Positions 22,850-31,208 of a stretch of 34,976 bases of DNA are shown one piece after another. The notes beneath the pieces are model-generated. The model was not told the DNA's origin. It made no database searches and worked only from the letters and a program-made list of their open reading frames with translations. Location: assembly GCA_905233455.1 (NCBI GenBank), contig CAJOES010000006.1:1-34976 (forward strand). The letters run 5' to 3'. How positions within the stretch are numbered: position 1 is the first letter of the stretch; the number at the start of each line of letters is the position of its first letter. A program made the translations under genes and the position numbers. The DNA comes from an uncultured Synergistales bacterium (GTDB lineage: Bacteria; Synergistota; Synergistia; Synergistales; Aminobacteriaceae).

Positions 22850-24052
22850 TCAAAAATCTGTCTCCATTCCTCTAAGAATCTCCTGATACATAGGTCTGAA
22901 TATATTTCTCTGTTCTTCCGGCGTATCATTGGCATCAAAGCACAATTCAAGCATCTCCAGCGGCTTTATGTTCTCTAATCCTTCAGTGATTGAGGCTTTT
23001 GCGCCGGTAATGTCCCTGCTTTCATCGTAGACGCTCAATATCTCCAGAGCAGGAAAAGGTTTTGCGGCTTCATTGAGTCTTTCCTGAAGGCTGCCGACAG
23101 TCTCCTTGCCGGTATGGGTAACTTCAAGCCATATGGATTCGTGCTCAAGGCCAAGTGATGCTATCTGCCCTTCAAGCTCCTCAATATTTCCTGAAATCCT
23201 CTCTAGTCTCTGGAACACTGGCACAGAAATATCACGTATGCTGAGATTCTCCCCATCAAGCTCAAGAACATACACGGACTTTGCTCCGCCCGATTCCCCG
23301 AAAGTCATTGCGATCGGTGAACCGCTGTAGCGTACATTCTCCCTGCCGACGTACTGCGGCGAGTGCAGATGACCGAGTGCCGTATATATCACGTCTTCCG
23401 GGAAAATATCCGCGCCTATTTCCGGAGCTGTCCCGACGTACAGAGATCTCACGCCTTCATCCGGTCTGGTTCTTCCGCCCTTCACAAACATATGACCCAT
23501 AGCAATAACCGGAATGCTGTACTCTTCCCGGAGTCTGCGTGCATGTGCGAAAACTTTTGCGCAGTGCTCACGGATTCCTGCCGCCAATGCCTGTCCGCTG
23601 TCTGTCGGGTCTTCCGTGATGGTGCGAACATCGCGGTCTCTAAGGTACGGGATAGCGCACACGATCAGTTCAGGCCGCCCGGAAGAATCATGAAGGGTTA
23701 TGACCTCATCTTCCGGGTTCGTGCAGGCCTGCCCGATTACGTGAATGCGTGAGAGCTTCAGGAGTTCGGCAGGTGCGTCAATGAATGCAGGGGAGTCGTG
23801 ATTGCCGGAGATTATGACTGTGTGCCGGCATGAGGATTTTGCGAGCCTGCTGAGGAATGAGTAATATATATTCTGTGCCGTGATTGAGGGGGTTGTGTTG
23901 TCGAATATGTCCCCGGCAACAAGAAGGACATCAATATTTTCTGTCGTGATGATATTCGCCAGCCATGCAAAGAACTGTATGAATTCTCCGGATCTGTCAT
24001 GTTCCTTGAGTCTGCGGCCTATGTGCCAGTCTGATGTGTGAAGTATGCGCAA
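22850..24052 (-). CDS. sbcD: Exonuclease subunit SbcD (Mre11-like)
   Basis: A 400-aa metallophosphoesterase nuclease subunit of SbcCD. All the Mre11 motifs are readable: RILHTSDWHIGRRL (residues 2-15), LLVAGDIFDNTTPS, VIISGNHDSPAF, VIAMGHMF and YTALGHLHSPQYV, supplying the two-metal site. The C-terminal part is the capping domain. The start is placed at TTG 24052: GGGAG lies 8 nt upstream and the protein then begins MRILHTSDWHIG as in homologs. GTG 24061 overlaps the ribosome site. Translation is coupled to sbcC downstream. Confidence 0.94.
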   Translation of the reverse strand: MRILHTSDWHIGRRLKEHDRSGEFIQFFAWLANIITTENIDVLLVAGDIFDNTTPSITAQNIYYSFLSRLAKSSCRHTVIISGNHDSPAFIDAPAELLKLSRIHVIGQACTNPEDEVITLHDSSGRPELIVCAIPYLRDRDVRTITEDPTDSGQALAAGIREHCAKVFAHARRLREEYSIPVIAMGHMFVKGGRTRPDEGVRSLYVGTAPEIGADIFPEDVIYTALGHLHSPQYVGRENVRYSGSPIAMTFGESGGAKSVYVLELDGENLSIRDISVPVFQRLERISGNIEELEGQIASLGLEHESIWLEVTHTGKETVGSLQERLNEAAKPFPALEILSVYDESRDITGAKASITEGLENIKPLEMLELCFDANDTPEEQRNIFRPMYQEILRGMETDF

Positions 24053-24117
24053 TTCAATCACTCCCTGTTTTTATGCGGATAGAGTAATTATAACTGCACA
24101 TACTCTTGAAAAGTAAA

Positions 24118-25302
24118 TTACTCTTTCTGAAGCTTTCTAAGGTGAGTATATATAATCACGGATACAAGCATTAATCCCAAAGCGTATATCGTCATCACTA
24201 AATGCTTATCTGTATCACTGAACTTGAAGCCTGATATTCTTCCCCATATTGCACTGCTTTTCACGTACAATCCATAATTACAATAAAATACAGCACAAAA
24301 CCATAGTATATATTCATATAGTTTTTTTGAGGATGTTGCAATGTAGAGACATATTAGTGAGGGTACAAGCAGGACATAATTATCGGAATTAAATCTGTAG
24401 CACCAAAAATTCGAGGCAATATATGCAAAAATCAGGCTGAAGCTATGATATTCTTCATTTAGGTTATTACTGAATAAATATTGCATAAGAAGCACAAAAA
24501 TAATTCCTATTAACATACTAGCAATTAAAGCCGCTGTATTATTGCTGATAAAGGGAGTCATAATTCCTGAATATCTGTAGCTTCCTCCAGTTCCGCTCAT
24601 TAAAAATTCTTTAAGAAGCATTAGCATGTTAGTTTTTGTCATTATAGATACGCATAACCAAGCAGCAATATCAATTACAGCAGCTATTATTACAGGCATA
24701 AAACGTTTTTGAAGCATAAACCCTAAGCATATAATCAATGCAACCTGTGGCTTAACCATAGCAAATCCCAATAATATCCCTGCTAATACTGGTCTTTCAT
24801 CACACAGTATCCAAACAAGAATCAGCATACAACATATTATTCCGCCTGCATTACCGAAAAGAGGTATGAAATAGTCCGGCGATGCAGCAGCAAGCAGCAT
24901 AGATAAATATATAAACTCTCTGTTGCTGTAAATTTTTGCAGCTTTTTTACGTATAAAGAAAACTACTGCAGATAATATTAAAATATTAACGATTAAGAAA
25001 GCCATCTCAGCATTTTTAATGTCCATAAAGCCGAAATAAAAAATATTACCCAGCAAAAGCCCCCACGGGACCGCTCCCCATCCGGAAGGTATAATGCCTA
25101 CGTCTCTTGCTTGTTCTGGAATGTGTGTGCCACCGATGTACGGATATGGATCTATACCTCTCAGAACGTAAGCACATAATTGGTGTTGTCCGGGAAAATC
25201 AACCCATTCTGAGCCAATATATAAATATATGAGGCTTATTACTCCCAATAAGATTATTAGTACAGCAGTGATATAAAATCTAATAGAGAACCTTTTAGCC
25301 AT
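24118..25302 (-). CDS. Multi-spanning membrane glycosyltransferase, GT87/DUF2029-like
   Basis: A protein of about 394 aa with around ten membrane helices. Family-like features are an extracytoplasmic first loop WVDFPGQHQLCAYVLRGIDP followed by YPYIGG (the GT-C D...Y.G.DPY pattern) and LAGILLGFAMVKPQVALIIC, where GT87 proteins carry a conserved Lys-Pro. GT87 enzymes use polyprenyl-phosphate sugars to decorate glycans or lipids on the outer face. The start is ATG 25302, with AGGAGG 8 nt upstream; ATG 25305 is possible. The upstream HAD gene ends within this ribosome region. Codon use is visibly richer in A/T than in the neighbours, so it may have been acquired or replaced recently. Confidence 0.7.
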   Translation of the reverse strand: MAKRFSIRFYITAVLIILLGVISLIYLYIGSEWVDFPGQHQLCAYVLRGIDPYPYIGGTHIPEQARDVGIIPSGWGAVPWGLLLGNIFYFGFMDIKNAEMAFLIVNILILSAVVFFIRKKAAKIYSNREFIYLSMLLAAASPDYFIPLFGNAGGIICCMLILVWILCDERPVLAGILLGFAMVKPQVALIICLGFMLQKRFMPVIIAAVIDIAAWLCVSIMTKTNMLMLLKEFLMSGTGGSYRYSGIMTPFISNNTAALIASMLIGIIFVLLMQYLFSNNLNEEYHSFSLIFAYIASNFWCYRFNSDNYVLLVPSLICLYIATSSKKLYEYILWFCAVFYCNYGLYVKSSAIWGRISGFKFSDTDKHLVMTIYALGLMLVSVIIYTHLRKLQKE

Positions 25303-25304
25303 CA

Positions 25305-25934
25305 TCAAATCCTCCTGCAAAATTCCTTTACATCAATATAATCCACTCCCGCACCTTCAGCGCAAACCCCGTCCCTATCGTCCCTGTCCCCGACATACAG
25401 CACGCATTCACGCCCAAGCCCAAGAGCCTCAAGTATCCTCACTAGCCCGGCACAATCCGGCTTCATGCACCGAATCATTTCATCGCCGCTCCAGTAAGCA
25501 TAATCCGCCGCAAAACCCATCGCCCGAAGTTTATCCTTCACGGGATAGTCAGAATACACAGCAACAATCTTTCCTGCCGCCTGAAGTCCTCTCATCGCCT
25601 CAAGCAGTTCCCTCCTCCGGAACATTCTCACCGCACCGAGAGCCTTAGACCCAAGCCACGAAGCGACAACCTTGCGAACAGTCTCAACGTCAAGCCCGCT
25701 CAATCTGGCTGACTCCTCAAGCTGTACGTTCCCGAAGTCCTCACGTTCAACACCGAAGCACCTTTCACGCAGTCTTCTGTACTCACGCAGTGCCAGAAGC
25801 TCCCGGAATCTGTACGGCCTCAAGCCATAATGCACGGCAAGACGTACAGCCATGAACACCTGCACAGGCATCTGATGATACAGCGTCCCGTCAAGGTCAA
25901 AGATGTACGCGCTGTAATCCTTCAGTGCTCTCAT
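25305..25934 (-). CDS. HAD-family phosphatase in a UbiA/GT87 cluster
   Basis: A 209-aa cytoplasmic HAD hydrolase. Motif I is YIFDLDGTLYHQMP near residue 10, motif II is VAVYSDYPVKDKL near 125, the motif III Lys is in RCMKPDCAGL, and motif IV is VLYVGDRDDRDG near 180. A small helical cap lies between I and II. It overlaps the UbiA-like gene by 4 nt (ATGA-type) and is coupled to the GT87-like gene. By analogy with decaprenyl-phosphoribose synthesis, where a UbiA transferase is followed by a phosphatase, it could dephosphorylate the lipid-linked sugar phosphate; that is inference. It could also be a PGP-like housekeeping enzyme. Confidence 0.8.
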   Translation of the reverse strand: MRALKDYSAYIFDLDGTLYHQMPVQVFMAVRLAVHYGLRPYRFRELLALREYRRLRERCFGVEREDFGNVQLEESARLSGLDVETVRKVVASWLGSKALGAVRMFRRRELLEAMRGLQAAGKIVAVYSDYPVKDKLRAMGFAADYAYWSGDEMIRCMKPDCAGLVRILEALGLGRECVLYVGDRDDRDGVCAEGAGVDYIDVKEFCRRI

Positions 25935-26848
25935 AGCCCTATAAGCTCACTGCTGGCAAGTACCCTCATTGCCGGAATGTCCGCAGACATCAGGACGGCA
26001 AAAAGCACTATAAGCACGGCGCAATAGAACATTAAGCCCTTCTCGTGATAGAGCTTTTCGGGTTTCTGCACGGCTGAGTCATTCTTGAACGACAGCACAA
26101 AGTAATAGCAGAACAGCCCTATCATTGCGGGGACGAACAGCACAAGTTCAACGCGGTATTTGATGAGGAATATTCCGGTGAAGAACACAGAACACATTGC
26201 GTAGAAGAATGCAGCAACAAGCAAAAATCTTTCCGTATAGAACATAAACGACCTCCTATATTTCCCGGCAAGCTCCGGATTCCCTATCATTCTATATTCT
26301 GCGTAGCGTTTCACGTCCATCAGGAACGCCCCGCCCGTCCAGTAGCCAGCAATAAGACTCACGGGAGGAAGCGTTGTGCCTGAGATGATGAACCACCCTG
26401 CAAGAAGACGTATTGCGTTGTTCAGGGACTCGCTGAGGACATCAAGCACGGGAATATCTTTCGTCCTGAATGGCTTTACGTTATAGAGAATGCCCATAAC
26501 CCACAGCCATAATATTACGCTGAAGAACGGCATATTGACTCCCAATGCCGCAATAAGCCCGGAAACGGTCAGAAGCGCATACATGAGCCAGATAATTTTT
26601 GCGTTCACGTTCCTGGAGACTAACGGACGGGACTTTTTTACGGGGTGATATTTATCGAACTCTGCATCAAGGTATTCATTGATGACGTAATTAGCTGAGG
26701 CTATAAGACATACTGAAAGAAAGCCGGTTATGAAGTTCAGAATTGAGATTGTTTCAGATTTAGCGAGAAGGTAAGCACATATACAGCCGGGAAGAATAAA
26801 AAATTGTTTTATCCAGTGATCAAGCCTAAGAATTTTGACATAAACATT
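25931..26848 (-). CDS. UbiA-family prenyltransferase, start unresolved (repeat at 5' end)
   Basis: A multi-spanning membrane transferase of the UbiA superfamily, closest in style to decaprenyl-phosphate phosphoribosyltransferases. The N-terminal YVKILRLDHWIKQFFILPG, the Asp-rich motif I NYVINEYLDAEFD with YHPVKKSRPL, and motif II YNVKPFRTKDIPVLDVLSES are clear. The homologous frame stays open to 26899 but contains no ATG, GTG or TTG upstream of GTG 26608. Starting there would delete the first 80 residues, including motif I. The frame runs straight into six copies of a 7-bp repeat, so the gene may be phase-variable, or it may carry a one-base loss (adding an A in the aaaa at 26836-26833 would put ATG 26841 in frame). 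It overlaps the HAD gene. Confidence 0.75.
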   Translation of the reverse strand, partial: NVYVKILRLDHWIKQFFILPGCICAYLLAKSETISILNFITGFLSVCLIASANYVINEYLDAEFDKYHPVKKSRPLVSRNVNAKIIWLMYALLTVSGLIAALGVNMPFFSVILWLWVMGILYNVKPFRTKDIPVLDVLSESLNNAIRLLAGWFIISGTTLPPVSLIAGYWTGGAFLMDVKRYAEYRMIGNPELAGKYRRSFMFYTERFLLVAAFFYAMCSVFFTGIFLIKYRVELVLFVPAMIGLFCYYFVLSFKNDSAVQKPEKLYHEKGLMFYCAVLIVLFAVLMSADIPAMRVLASSELIGL

Positions 26849-26890
26849 GGCTCTTGGCTCTTGGCTCTTGGCTCTTGGCTCTTGGCTCTT
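26849..26890. repeat. 7-bp short tandem repeat, six perfect copies
   Basis: The unit ggctctt (aagagcc on the coding strand) is repeated six times without error at the 5' end of the UbiA-like gene. Seven is not a multiple of three, so each gain or loss of a unit changes the reading frame of anything translated through it. Upstream starts TTG 26921 and GTG 26912 are open into the repeat and out of frame with UbiA at six copies; five or eight copies would join them in frame. Confidence 0.9.
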
Positions 26891-27023
26891 TATGAGCTTT
26901 TAAGGCTAGCACATCATTCAAGATTTATCATCACTCTTTCTTATGAAAATTTAGTGTCTGTACAAAAATTAATGCCTGTTGTATTTTGAAGCGTATAAAT
27001 TCTAACATGCAGGTGAATAAAAA

Positions 27024-27794
27024 TTGCAATGGCATCTATCACAGCTATTTATTATTTGTCCTCTAATCTTCATCGGCGGAGTAATTGACGCAATCGGAGG
27101 CGGAGGAGGACTAATCACCCTTCCTGCGTTCATGATTGCAGGTTTCCCGGTGCATTACGCAATAGGCACAAACAAAGTCAGTTCCGCAATGGGAACATCA
27201 ATAGCCTTCACGAAATTTGCGCGGGACGGGTATATGCCCTTCAAGCTGTCGTTATGCGGTATAGTCTTTGCGCTTCTAGGCTCATCACTGGGAGCACGCA
27301 CGGCACTGCTCATCAGCGATCATGCCTTCAAGATACTCATGCTTGCAGTTCTGCCCGTTACAGCATTCTACGTCTTCAGGAGTCAGAACCTCCTGACCGA
27401 AGAACGGGACACACTGGACACCATAACGGCACGTACATACATTGCGGCAATACTTGTAGCGTTCTTTCTGGGATTCTATGACGGGTTCTACGGGCCGGGG
27501 GCAGGGACATTCATGCTTCTGCTGATGGCCGGTGCGGCAAGACTCAGCGTCCAGAAGGCTAACGGCGTGGCAAAAGCAATCAACTTCGCCACCAACATAG
27601 CGGCTATAACAGTGTACTTCATGAACGGCAAAGTCATTCTGCCCGTTGGAGTGTGTGCAGGGGTATTCAGCATTGCAGGAAATTATATCGGCGCAAGATT
27701 CTTCGAGAAAGGCGGAGCTAAAGCTGTACGGCCTGTTATACTAATAGTGCTCGCATTATTTTTTGTGCGTGTGATTTATGATTTAGCATTTTAG
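27024..27794 (+). CDS. TSUP (TauE/SafE) family membrane permease
   Basis: A 256-aa protein with about seven to eight helices. The family motif appears twice in the usual half-repeat form: GGVIDAIGGGGGLITLPAFM with HYAIGTNKVSSAMGTS in the first half, and GFYDGFYGPGAGTFMLLLMA with KANGVAKAINFATNIAA in the second. TSUP proteins export sulfite, sulfoacetate or other small organosulfur anions. The substrate is unknown and no sulfur-metabolism gene is adjacent. It starts with TTG 27024 after AGGTG. It is transcribed away from the UbiA gene and 20 nt before the nuclease gene. Confidence 0.87.
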   Translation: MQWHLSQLFIICPLIFIGGVIDAIGGGGGLITLPAFMIAGFPVHYAIGTNKVSSAMGTSIAFTKFARDGYMPFKLSLCGIVFALLGSSLGARTALLISDHAFKILMLAVLPVTAFYVFRSQNLLTEERDTLDTITARTYIAAILVAFFLGFYDGFYGPGAGTFMLLLMAGAARLSVQKANGVAKAINFATNIAAITVYFMNGKVILPVGVCAGVFSIAGNYIGARFFEKGGAKAVRPVILIVLALFFVRVIYDLAF

Positions 27795-27814
27795 TTGAAA
27801 GGATATGATTTTTT

Positions 27815-28456
27815 ATGCGTAAGTTAAGGTTTTTTCTGTCGGCAGTTCTGATTCTGGCTCTGGCTTCAGTGTCATTGGCTCATCCCGGAAGGCTTGACGC
27901 TCAAGGCGGACATACCAACAAGGAGACCGGAGAATATCACTACCACAAAGGCCCGAATGCCCTAGAATCTCTGGAGATCCGGCGCAACACTGTCTACAAG
28001 GCCAAGATTGAGCGCGTAGTTGACGGTGATACTGCAATAGTGTCATTCATCTTCGACGACGGCAGCAAGTACCTGAAGGAACGTGTCAGATTCTTGGGCG
28101 TGGATACTCCGGAGACCGTTCACCCCACAAAGGGAGTGCAGTATTACGGGCCTGAAGCAAGCAATTTCACGAAATCCCAGCTCACCGGCAAAGTAGTATG
28201 GCTTCAGACTGATGTCGGAGCAAAGGACAGATACGACAGAATGCTGGCGTATGTATGGACGGAAGAACCCTCAAAGGCAGACCTTGAGGACGAAGACGCA
28301 ATCAGGGCTAAGATGTTCAACGCGAAATTACTGCTTGACGGCTATGCACAGCTCATGACCATTCAGCCGAACTCACGCTATGCGAATCTCTTTGTGCACT
28401 TTCAGCGCGAGGCAAGAGAGGCCAAAAGAGGACTCTGGGGCAAAGACCCGGAATAA
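27815..28456 (+). CDS. Secreted thermonuclease-like (SNase) protein with YHYH motif
   Basis: A 213-aa exported nuclease. The signal peptide RKLRFFLSAVLILALASVSL is cut near LAHP. A short HxxG...YHYH segment follows at about residues 23-45 (HPGRLDAQGG, GEYHYHKG), probably metal-binding. The SNase/TNase domain starts KIERVVDGDTAIV. Catalytic residues are visible in RFLGVDTPE, KDRYDRMLAYVW and REAKRGLWG. It should degrade DNA or RNA outside the inner membrane, for nutrition or defence against extracellular DNA. The ribosome site is weak (AAAGGATATG). It converges with the glycosylase gene, with stops 3 nt apart. Confidence 0.88.
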   Translation: MRKLRFFLSAVLILALASVSLAHPGRLDAQGGHTNKETGEYHYHKGPNALESLEIRRNTVYKAKIERVVDGDTAIVSFIFDDGSKYLKERVRFLGVDTPETVHPTKGVQYYGPEASNFTKSQLTGKVVWLQTDVGAKDRYDRMLAYVWTEEPSKADLEDEDAIRAKMFNAKLLLDGYAQLMTIQPNSRYANLFVHFQREAREAKRGLWGKDPE

Positions 28457-28459
28457 CCT

Positions 28460-29044
28460 TTAACGTGATACATACCTGCTTCCTTCAGCACAATACCTCC
28501 ATAGAACGTCTTTATATTCTTCTGCGTAGTCTATATTGATTCTAGGTGAGGCAATGACTGAAGGGGCAGGTCTCCCGTCATCAAGCACGTATAATTCATT
28601 CCCGCACAGATCCGCCCCGTAAAGCTTCCTCGTTATCCCCATAGCACAGCATAATTTTCCCGGCCCGCTGCAGAGATTCTTCACGCTCTCAGTTCTGCGC
28701 CGCAATTTCATGAGGTCAACACCTTCAAGCGGCTCAAGTGCACGGATCAATACTGCTTCAGGTTTGCCGTAAATGTTCGCGGTAATGTTGAAGCAGCAGT
28801 GAATGCCGTAAAGCATATAGACGTAAGACAGTCCGCCCTCATGGAACATGATTTCAGTTCTTGCCGTCCTGCGGTTATTGCAGGAATGTGCGGCTTTGTC
28901 CTCCGGGCCTTTGTATGCTTCTGTTTCAACGATTATTCCCGACGTTATGCCTTCATGCGATTCATGAACTAATATTTTTCCGACTAATTCATATGCGGCG
29001 GTACAGGCATCACGCAGGTAAAATTCTCTCTCAAGTTTCTTCAT
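28460..29044 (-). CDS. 3-methyladenine DNA glycosylase (AAG/MPG family)
   Basis: A 194-aa base-excision repair glycosylase of the Aag/MPG fold. Recognisable blocks are LARDLVGK-like AYELVGKILVH, the catalytic-Glu block IIVETEAYKGPEDKAAHSCN, SYVYMLYGIHCCFNITAN, AVLIRALEPLEG and the FCIGPG-like NLCSGPGKLCCAMGI. It excises alkylated purines and hypoxanthine. The start is ATG 29044 (MKKLEREFYLRDAC), because family members begin close to this point; a TTG 24 nt upstream is possible, and neither has a clear ribosome site. It is a single gene, divergent from the export operon. Confidence 0.9.
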   Translation of the reverse strand: MKKLEREFYLRDACTAAYELVGKILVHESHEGITSGIIVETEAYKGPEDKAAHSCNNRRTARTEIMFHEGGLSYVYMLYGIHCCFNITANIYGKPEAVLIRALEPLEGVDLMKLRRRTESVKNLCSGPGKLCCAMGITRKLYGADLCGNELYVLDDGRPAPSVIASPRINIDYAEEYKDVLWRYCAEGSRYVSR

Positions 29045-29108
29045 AAAGATGATTCTATCAGTCAGCAAAAATCATGATGGCTTATTGGGCAATTTATACT
29101 TTGTTCAT

Positions 29109-29114
29109 TATAAT
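29109..29114 (+). promoter_or_regulatory. Candidate -10 for the CsgG/EssC operon
   Basis: A perfect TATAAT lies 57 bp before the first gene, with a weak TTGGGC at 18 bp. The intergenic gap (29045-29170) has no other feature. Confidence 0.35.
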
Positions 29115-29170
29115 GTTAAAGTTTTAACCCTGATACAATAAAAAATTCAGGAAGGAGATGCTTATATTTC

Positions 29171-30643
29171 ATGAAAAAATTTTTTGCTTTACTATTAGTT
29201 TCAGCGTGTTTCGTGTCGCTGGTTCTCAGTCCGGCATATTCCGCAGTAAGAAATCAGAACAGCACATATTTTATTGATGACGCTGTGGGGTCTGCACAGA
29301 TCAAGAACGGCAACAAGGCAGCAGCCAGGGAAGATGCAAGGCGGGCGGCATACCGTGATGCAATCGATAAGGCTTTAGGCTCATTAGTTCCCGGCATATC
29401 CGAGCGCACAACTTACAGCACCATAGAGAACAGGGTATATTCTCAGGCTTCAGGACTGGTGAAAAACTTTAAGGTTACCAGTGAAAATATTGAAGGAGAC
29501 ACCCTGACTATAACAGGAACATGCAGTGTCAGCGAGAAGAGTTTTGACGGTATACTCGGCCCTGAAGTCATTTCTATGCTTGGGAATCCCCGCGTTATGA
29601 TCGTGGTAGACCAGCCCGCGGCAGATGATGACAAGAAGAAAAAAGCCCCGGCAATATCTCCGGTTGAGACGGAATTAATGTCGCTGTTTGAGAAGGCCGG
29701 CTATCTCATCGTAGACATGGATCAGGCACGGACGCTTCTTGCGCTGGACAAAAGCAATGCCTACAACGACACAGAGAAGCTCATCGGTGCGGCCAAGACT
29801 CTTAGGGCAGATGTCATCGTAGTAGCAAAAACTACGTCGGGATCCTCAAGCACAACAGTACACGGCGTGAAGATGTACAGGTCAAGCGGAAGTGTTCAGC
29901 TAAAGGCAGTGCAGACACAGACAGCCTACCAGATAGGGACTGCATCGTCTTCGGGATCTACGGGCTGGGGAGGCAGTCCTTCAGGCGGAAAGATCGTCAG
30001 CAACGGCATACGCAAGGCAACTGAAGAGATAATCTACAAGATAGCTTACAGGATGGCTTCTGCAGGTTCTGCGCTTGGCGGAATTACGGTAAATGTGAAG
30101 ATAGCAAATGCCTCGTTCAGGAATGTAGAGACTATCGAGGAACAGTTACGGAACTGGCTCGGATCAGCCGGAGAGATATTCGAGAGGGCATACGACAATA
30201 ATACGCTTGAGATTGATGTAGTATCGCCGAAAACTGCACGCAACGTAGCTTCATTCCTTTCGGACTTTGCGGACATTGAGAGCCTGACAGCACAGACCAT
30301 AAGTGCAAAGATCAAGCCTGCAACACCGAATGCACCTGTTGTGCCTGTGGGAGTCTCAACATTCAGCATTGCAGTCAAGATCGGCAACGTCAACAACAAC
30401 AAAGATGCTGAAGATATAGCGGCTGAACTGCGTAAATTCATCGGGTCGTCAGGAGAAGTCAGCAGCAGTTACGCAGATACTACAGCAAATATTACCGTAA
30501 CATATGCCGAGAACGCTCCCGGCATGAAGACAGCGCAGGAAATATCTTCATTCCTCAAGGATCAGAATATCAATATTGACAGCGTTGACAACAATTCGGT
30601 AAACGGCTGGAGAAAAGGCGGCATCGGCGGCTGGCTCTGGTAA
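29171..30643 (+). CDS. Exported FlgT_N/LPP20-like protein with duplicated C-terminal domain
   Basis: A 490-aa protein with a signal peptide (KKFFALLLVSACFVSLVLSP, cut near YSA). Residues 40-130 have the FlgT_N/LPP20-type pattern: ARRAAYRDAIDKALGSLVPG, SQASGLVKNFKVTSENIEGD, TLTITGTCSVS. A CsgG/LpoB-like alpha-beta domain follows (PRVMIVVDQP, ELMSLFEKAGYLIVDMDQAR, LRADVIVVAKT). Two similar repeats form the C-terminus: ITVNVKIANASFRNVETIEE / LRNWLGSAGEIFERAYDNNT and FSIAVKIGNVNNNKDAEDIA / LRKFIGSSGEVSSSYADTTA. It ends in a Gly/Trp tail (GIGGWLW). It leads an operon of exported proteins ending in essC. A periplasmic or outer-membrane structural role is inferred. Confidence 0.7.
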   Translation: MKKFFALLLVSACFVSLVLSPAYSAVRNQNSTYFIDDAVGSAQIKNGNKAAAREDARRAAYRDAIDKALGSLVPGISERTTYSTIENRVYSQASGLVKNFKVTSENIEGDTLTITGTCSVSEKSFDGILGPEVISMLGNPRVMIVVDQPAADDDKKKKAPAISPVETELMSLFEKAGYLIVDMDQARTLLALDKSNAYNDTEKLIGAAKTLRADVIVVAKTTSGSSSTTVHGVKMYRSSGSVQLKAVQTQTAYQIGTASSSGSTGWGGSPSGGKIVSNGIRKATEEIIYKIAYRMASAGSALGGITVNVKIANASFRNVETIEEQLRNWLGSAGEIFERAYDNNTLEIDVVSPKTARNVASFLSDFADIESLTAQTISAKIKPATPNAPVVPVGVSTFSIAVKIGNVNNNKDAEDIAAELRKFIGSSGEVSSSYADTTANITVTYAENAPGMKTAQEISSFLKDQNINIDSVDNNSVNGWRKGGIGGWLW

Positions 30644-30667
30644 AAATTTCAGGAGGTGAAAATTTAT

Positions 30668-31195
30668 ATGTCCAGAAAAATTTTAGCGTTAGTTGTATTC
30701 ATGATCATTGCATCGGCTTTCAGTGCTTATGGTGCGTCTAATGTCCTGCCCAAAAAGGGAGATGTAGCACTTCTGGTTGAAGGCGGTGATGAACAGCAGG
30801 TAAAGATTGCGGAAGTTCAGATCATCAATTCACTTACTGCACACGGCTACAGGGTTGTTGATGAAAAGAAGATGAAAGCGATGAAGGCGGCTTCTGTCCG
30901 TGCACAGGCGGCAAGGCTTGCGGCACAGGGAAACTTCAGCGCGATATTCAAGCTCAATGCCAGCTACAGTGTAGGAGCTACGATCGTTGCCCGGGTACAG
31001 GCAGGACAGCCCGTGCAGAATCAGTTCAAGCTGTTCACCGGTGATGCTACGGTGGCTATCACTGCGGCGACTTCCGGCGGCATCACTCTAGGAGGCAGGA
31101 CGGCTATGGCAAGGCAGGTAGGATATTCGGCGTATGAGGCTCAGATGAAGGCGATTCAGGCGGCAGTTGAGGACGGAATGTCCCAGATGTATTAG
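30668..31195 (+). CDS. Exported small protein of the CsgG/essC operon, unknown family
   Basis: A 175-aa protein with a signal peptide (SRKILALVVFMIIASAFSAY, cut near YGA). The mature part starts KKGDVALLVEGGDEQQVKIA and contains HGYRVVDEKKMKAMKAASVR, an alpha-beta pattern like the anticodon-binding-like fold of LpoB/CsgG relatives. It ends in an Ala/Met-rich helix (QMKAIQAAVEDGMSQMY). No specific family is recognised. The start is ATG 30668, with AGGAGG 10 nt upstream; the longer GTG 30656 overlaps that site. It is 24 nt after the preceding gene and 13 nt before the next, so one transcript. Confidence 0.65.
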   Translation: MSRKILALVVFMIIASAFSAYGASNVLPKKGDVALLVEGGDEQQVKIAEVQIINSLTAHGYRVVDEKKMKAMKAASVRAQAARLAAQGNFSAIFKLNASYSVGATIVARVQAGQPVQNQFKLFTGDATVAITAATSGGITLGGRTAMARQVGYSAYEAQMKAIQAAVEDGMSQMY

Positions 31196-31208
31196 AGGAG
31201 GAATATTT

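Noticed and set aside
26804-26989. Plus-strand frame with Leu/Ala/Trp repeats
   Set aside because: It is the translation of the 7-bp repeat on the non-coding strand; the opposite strand carries the UbiA homology.
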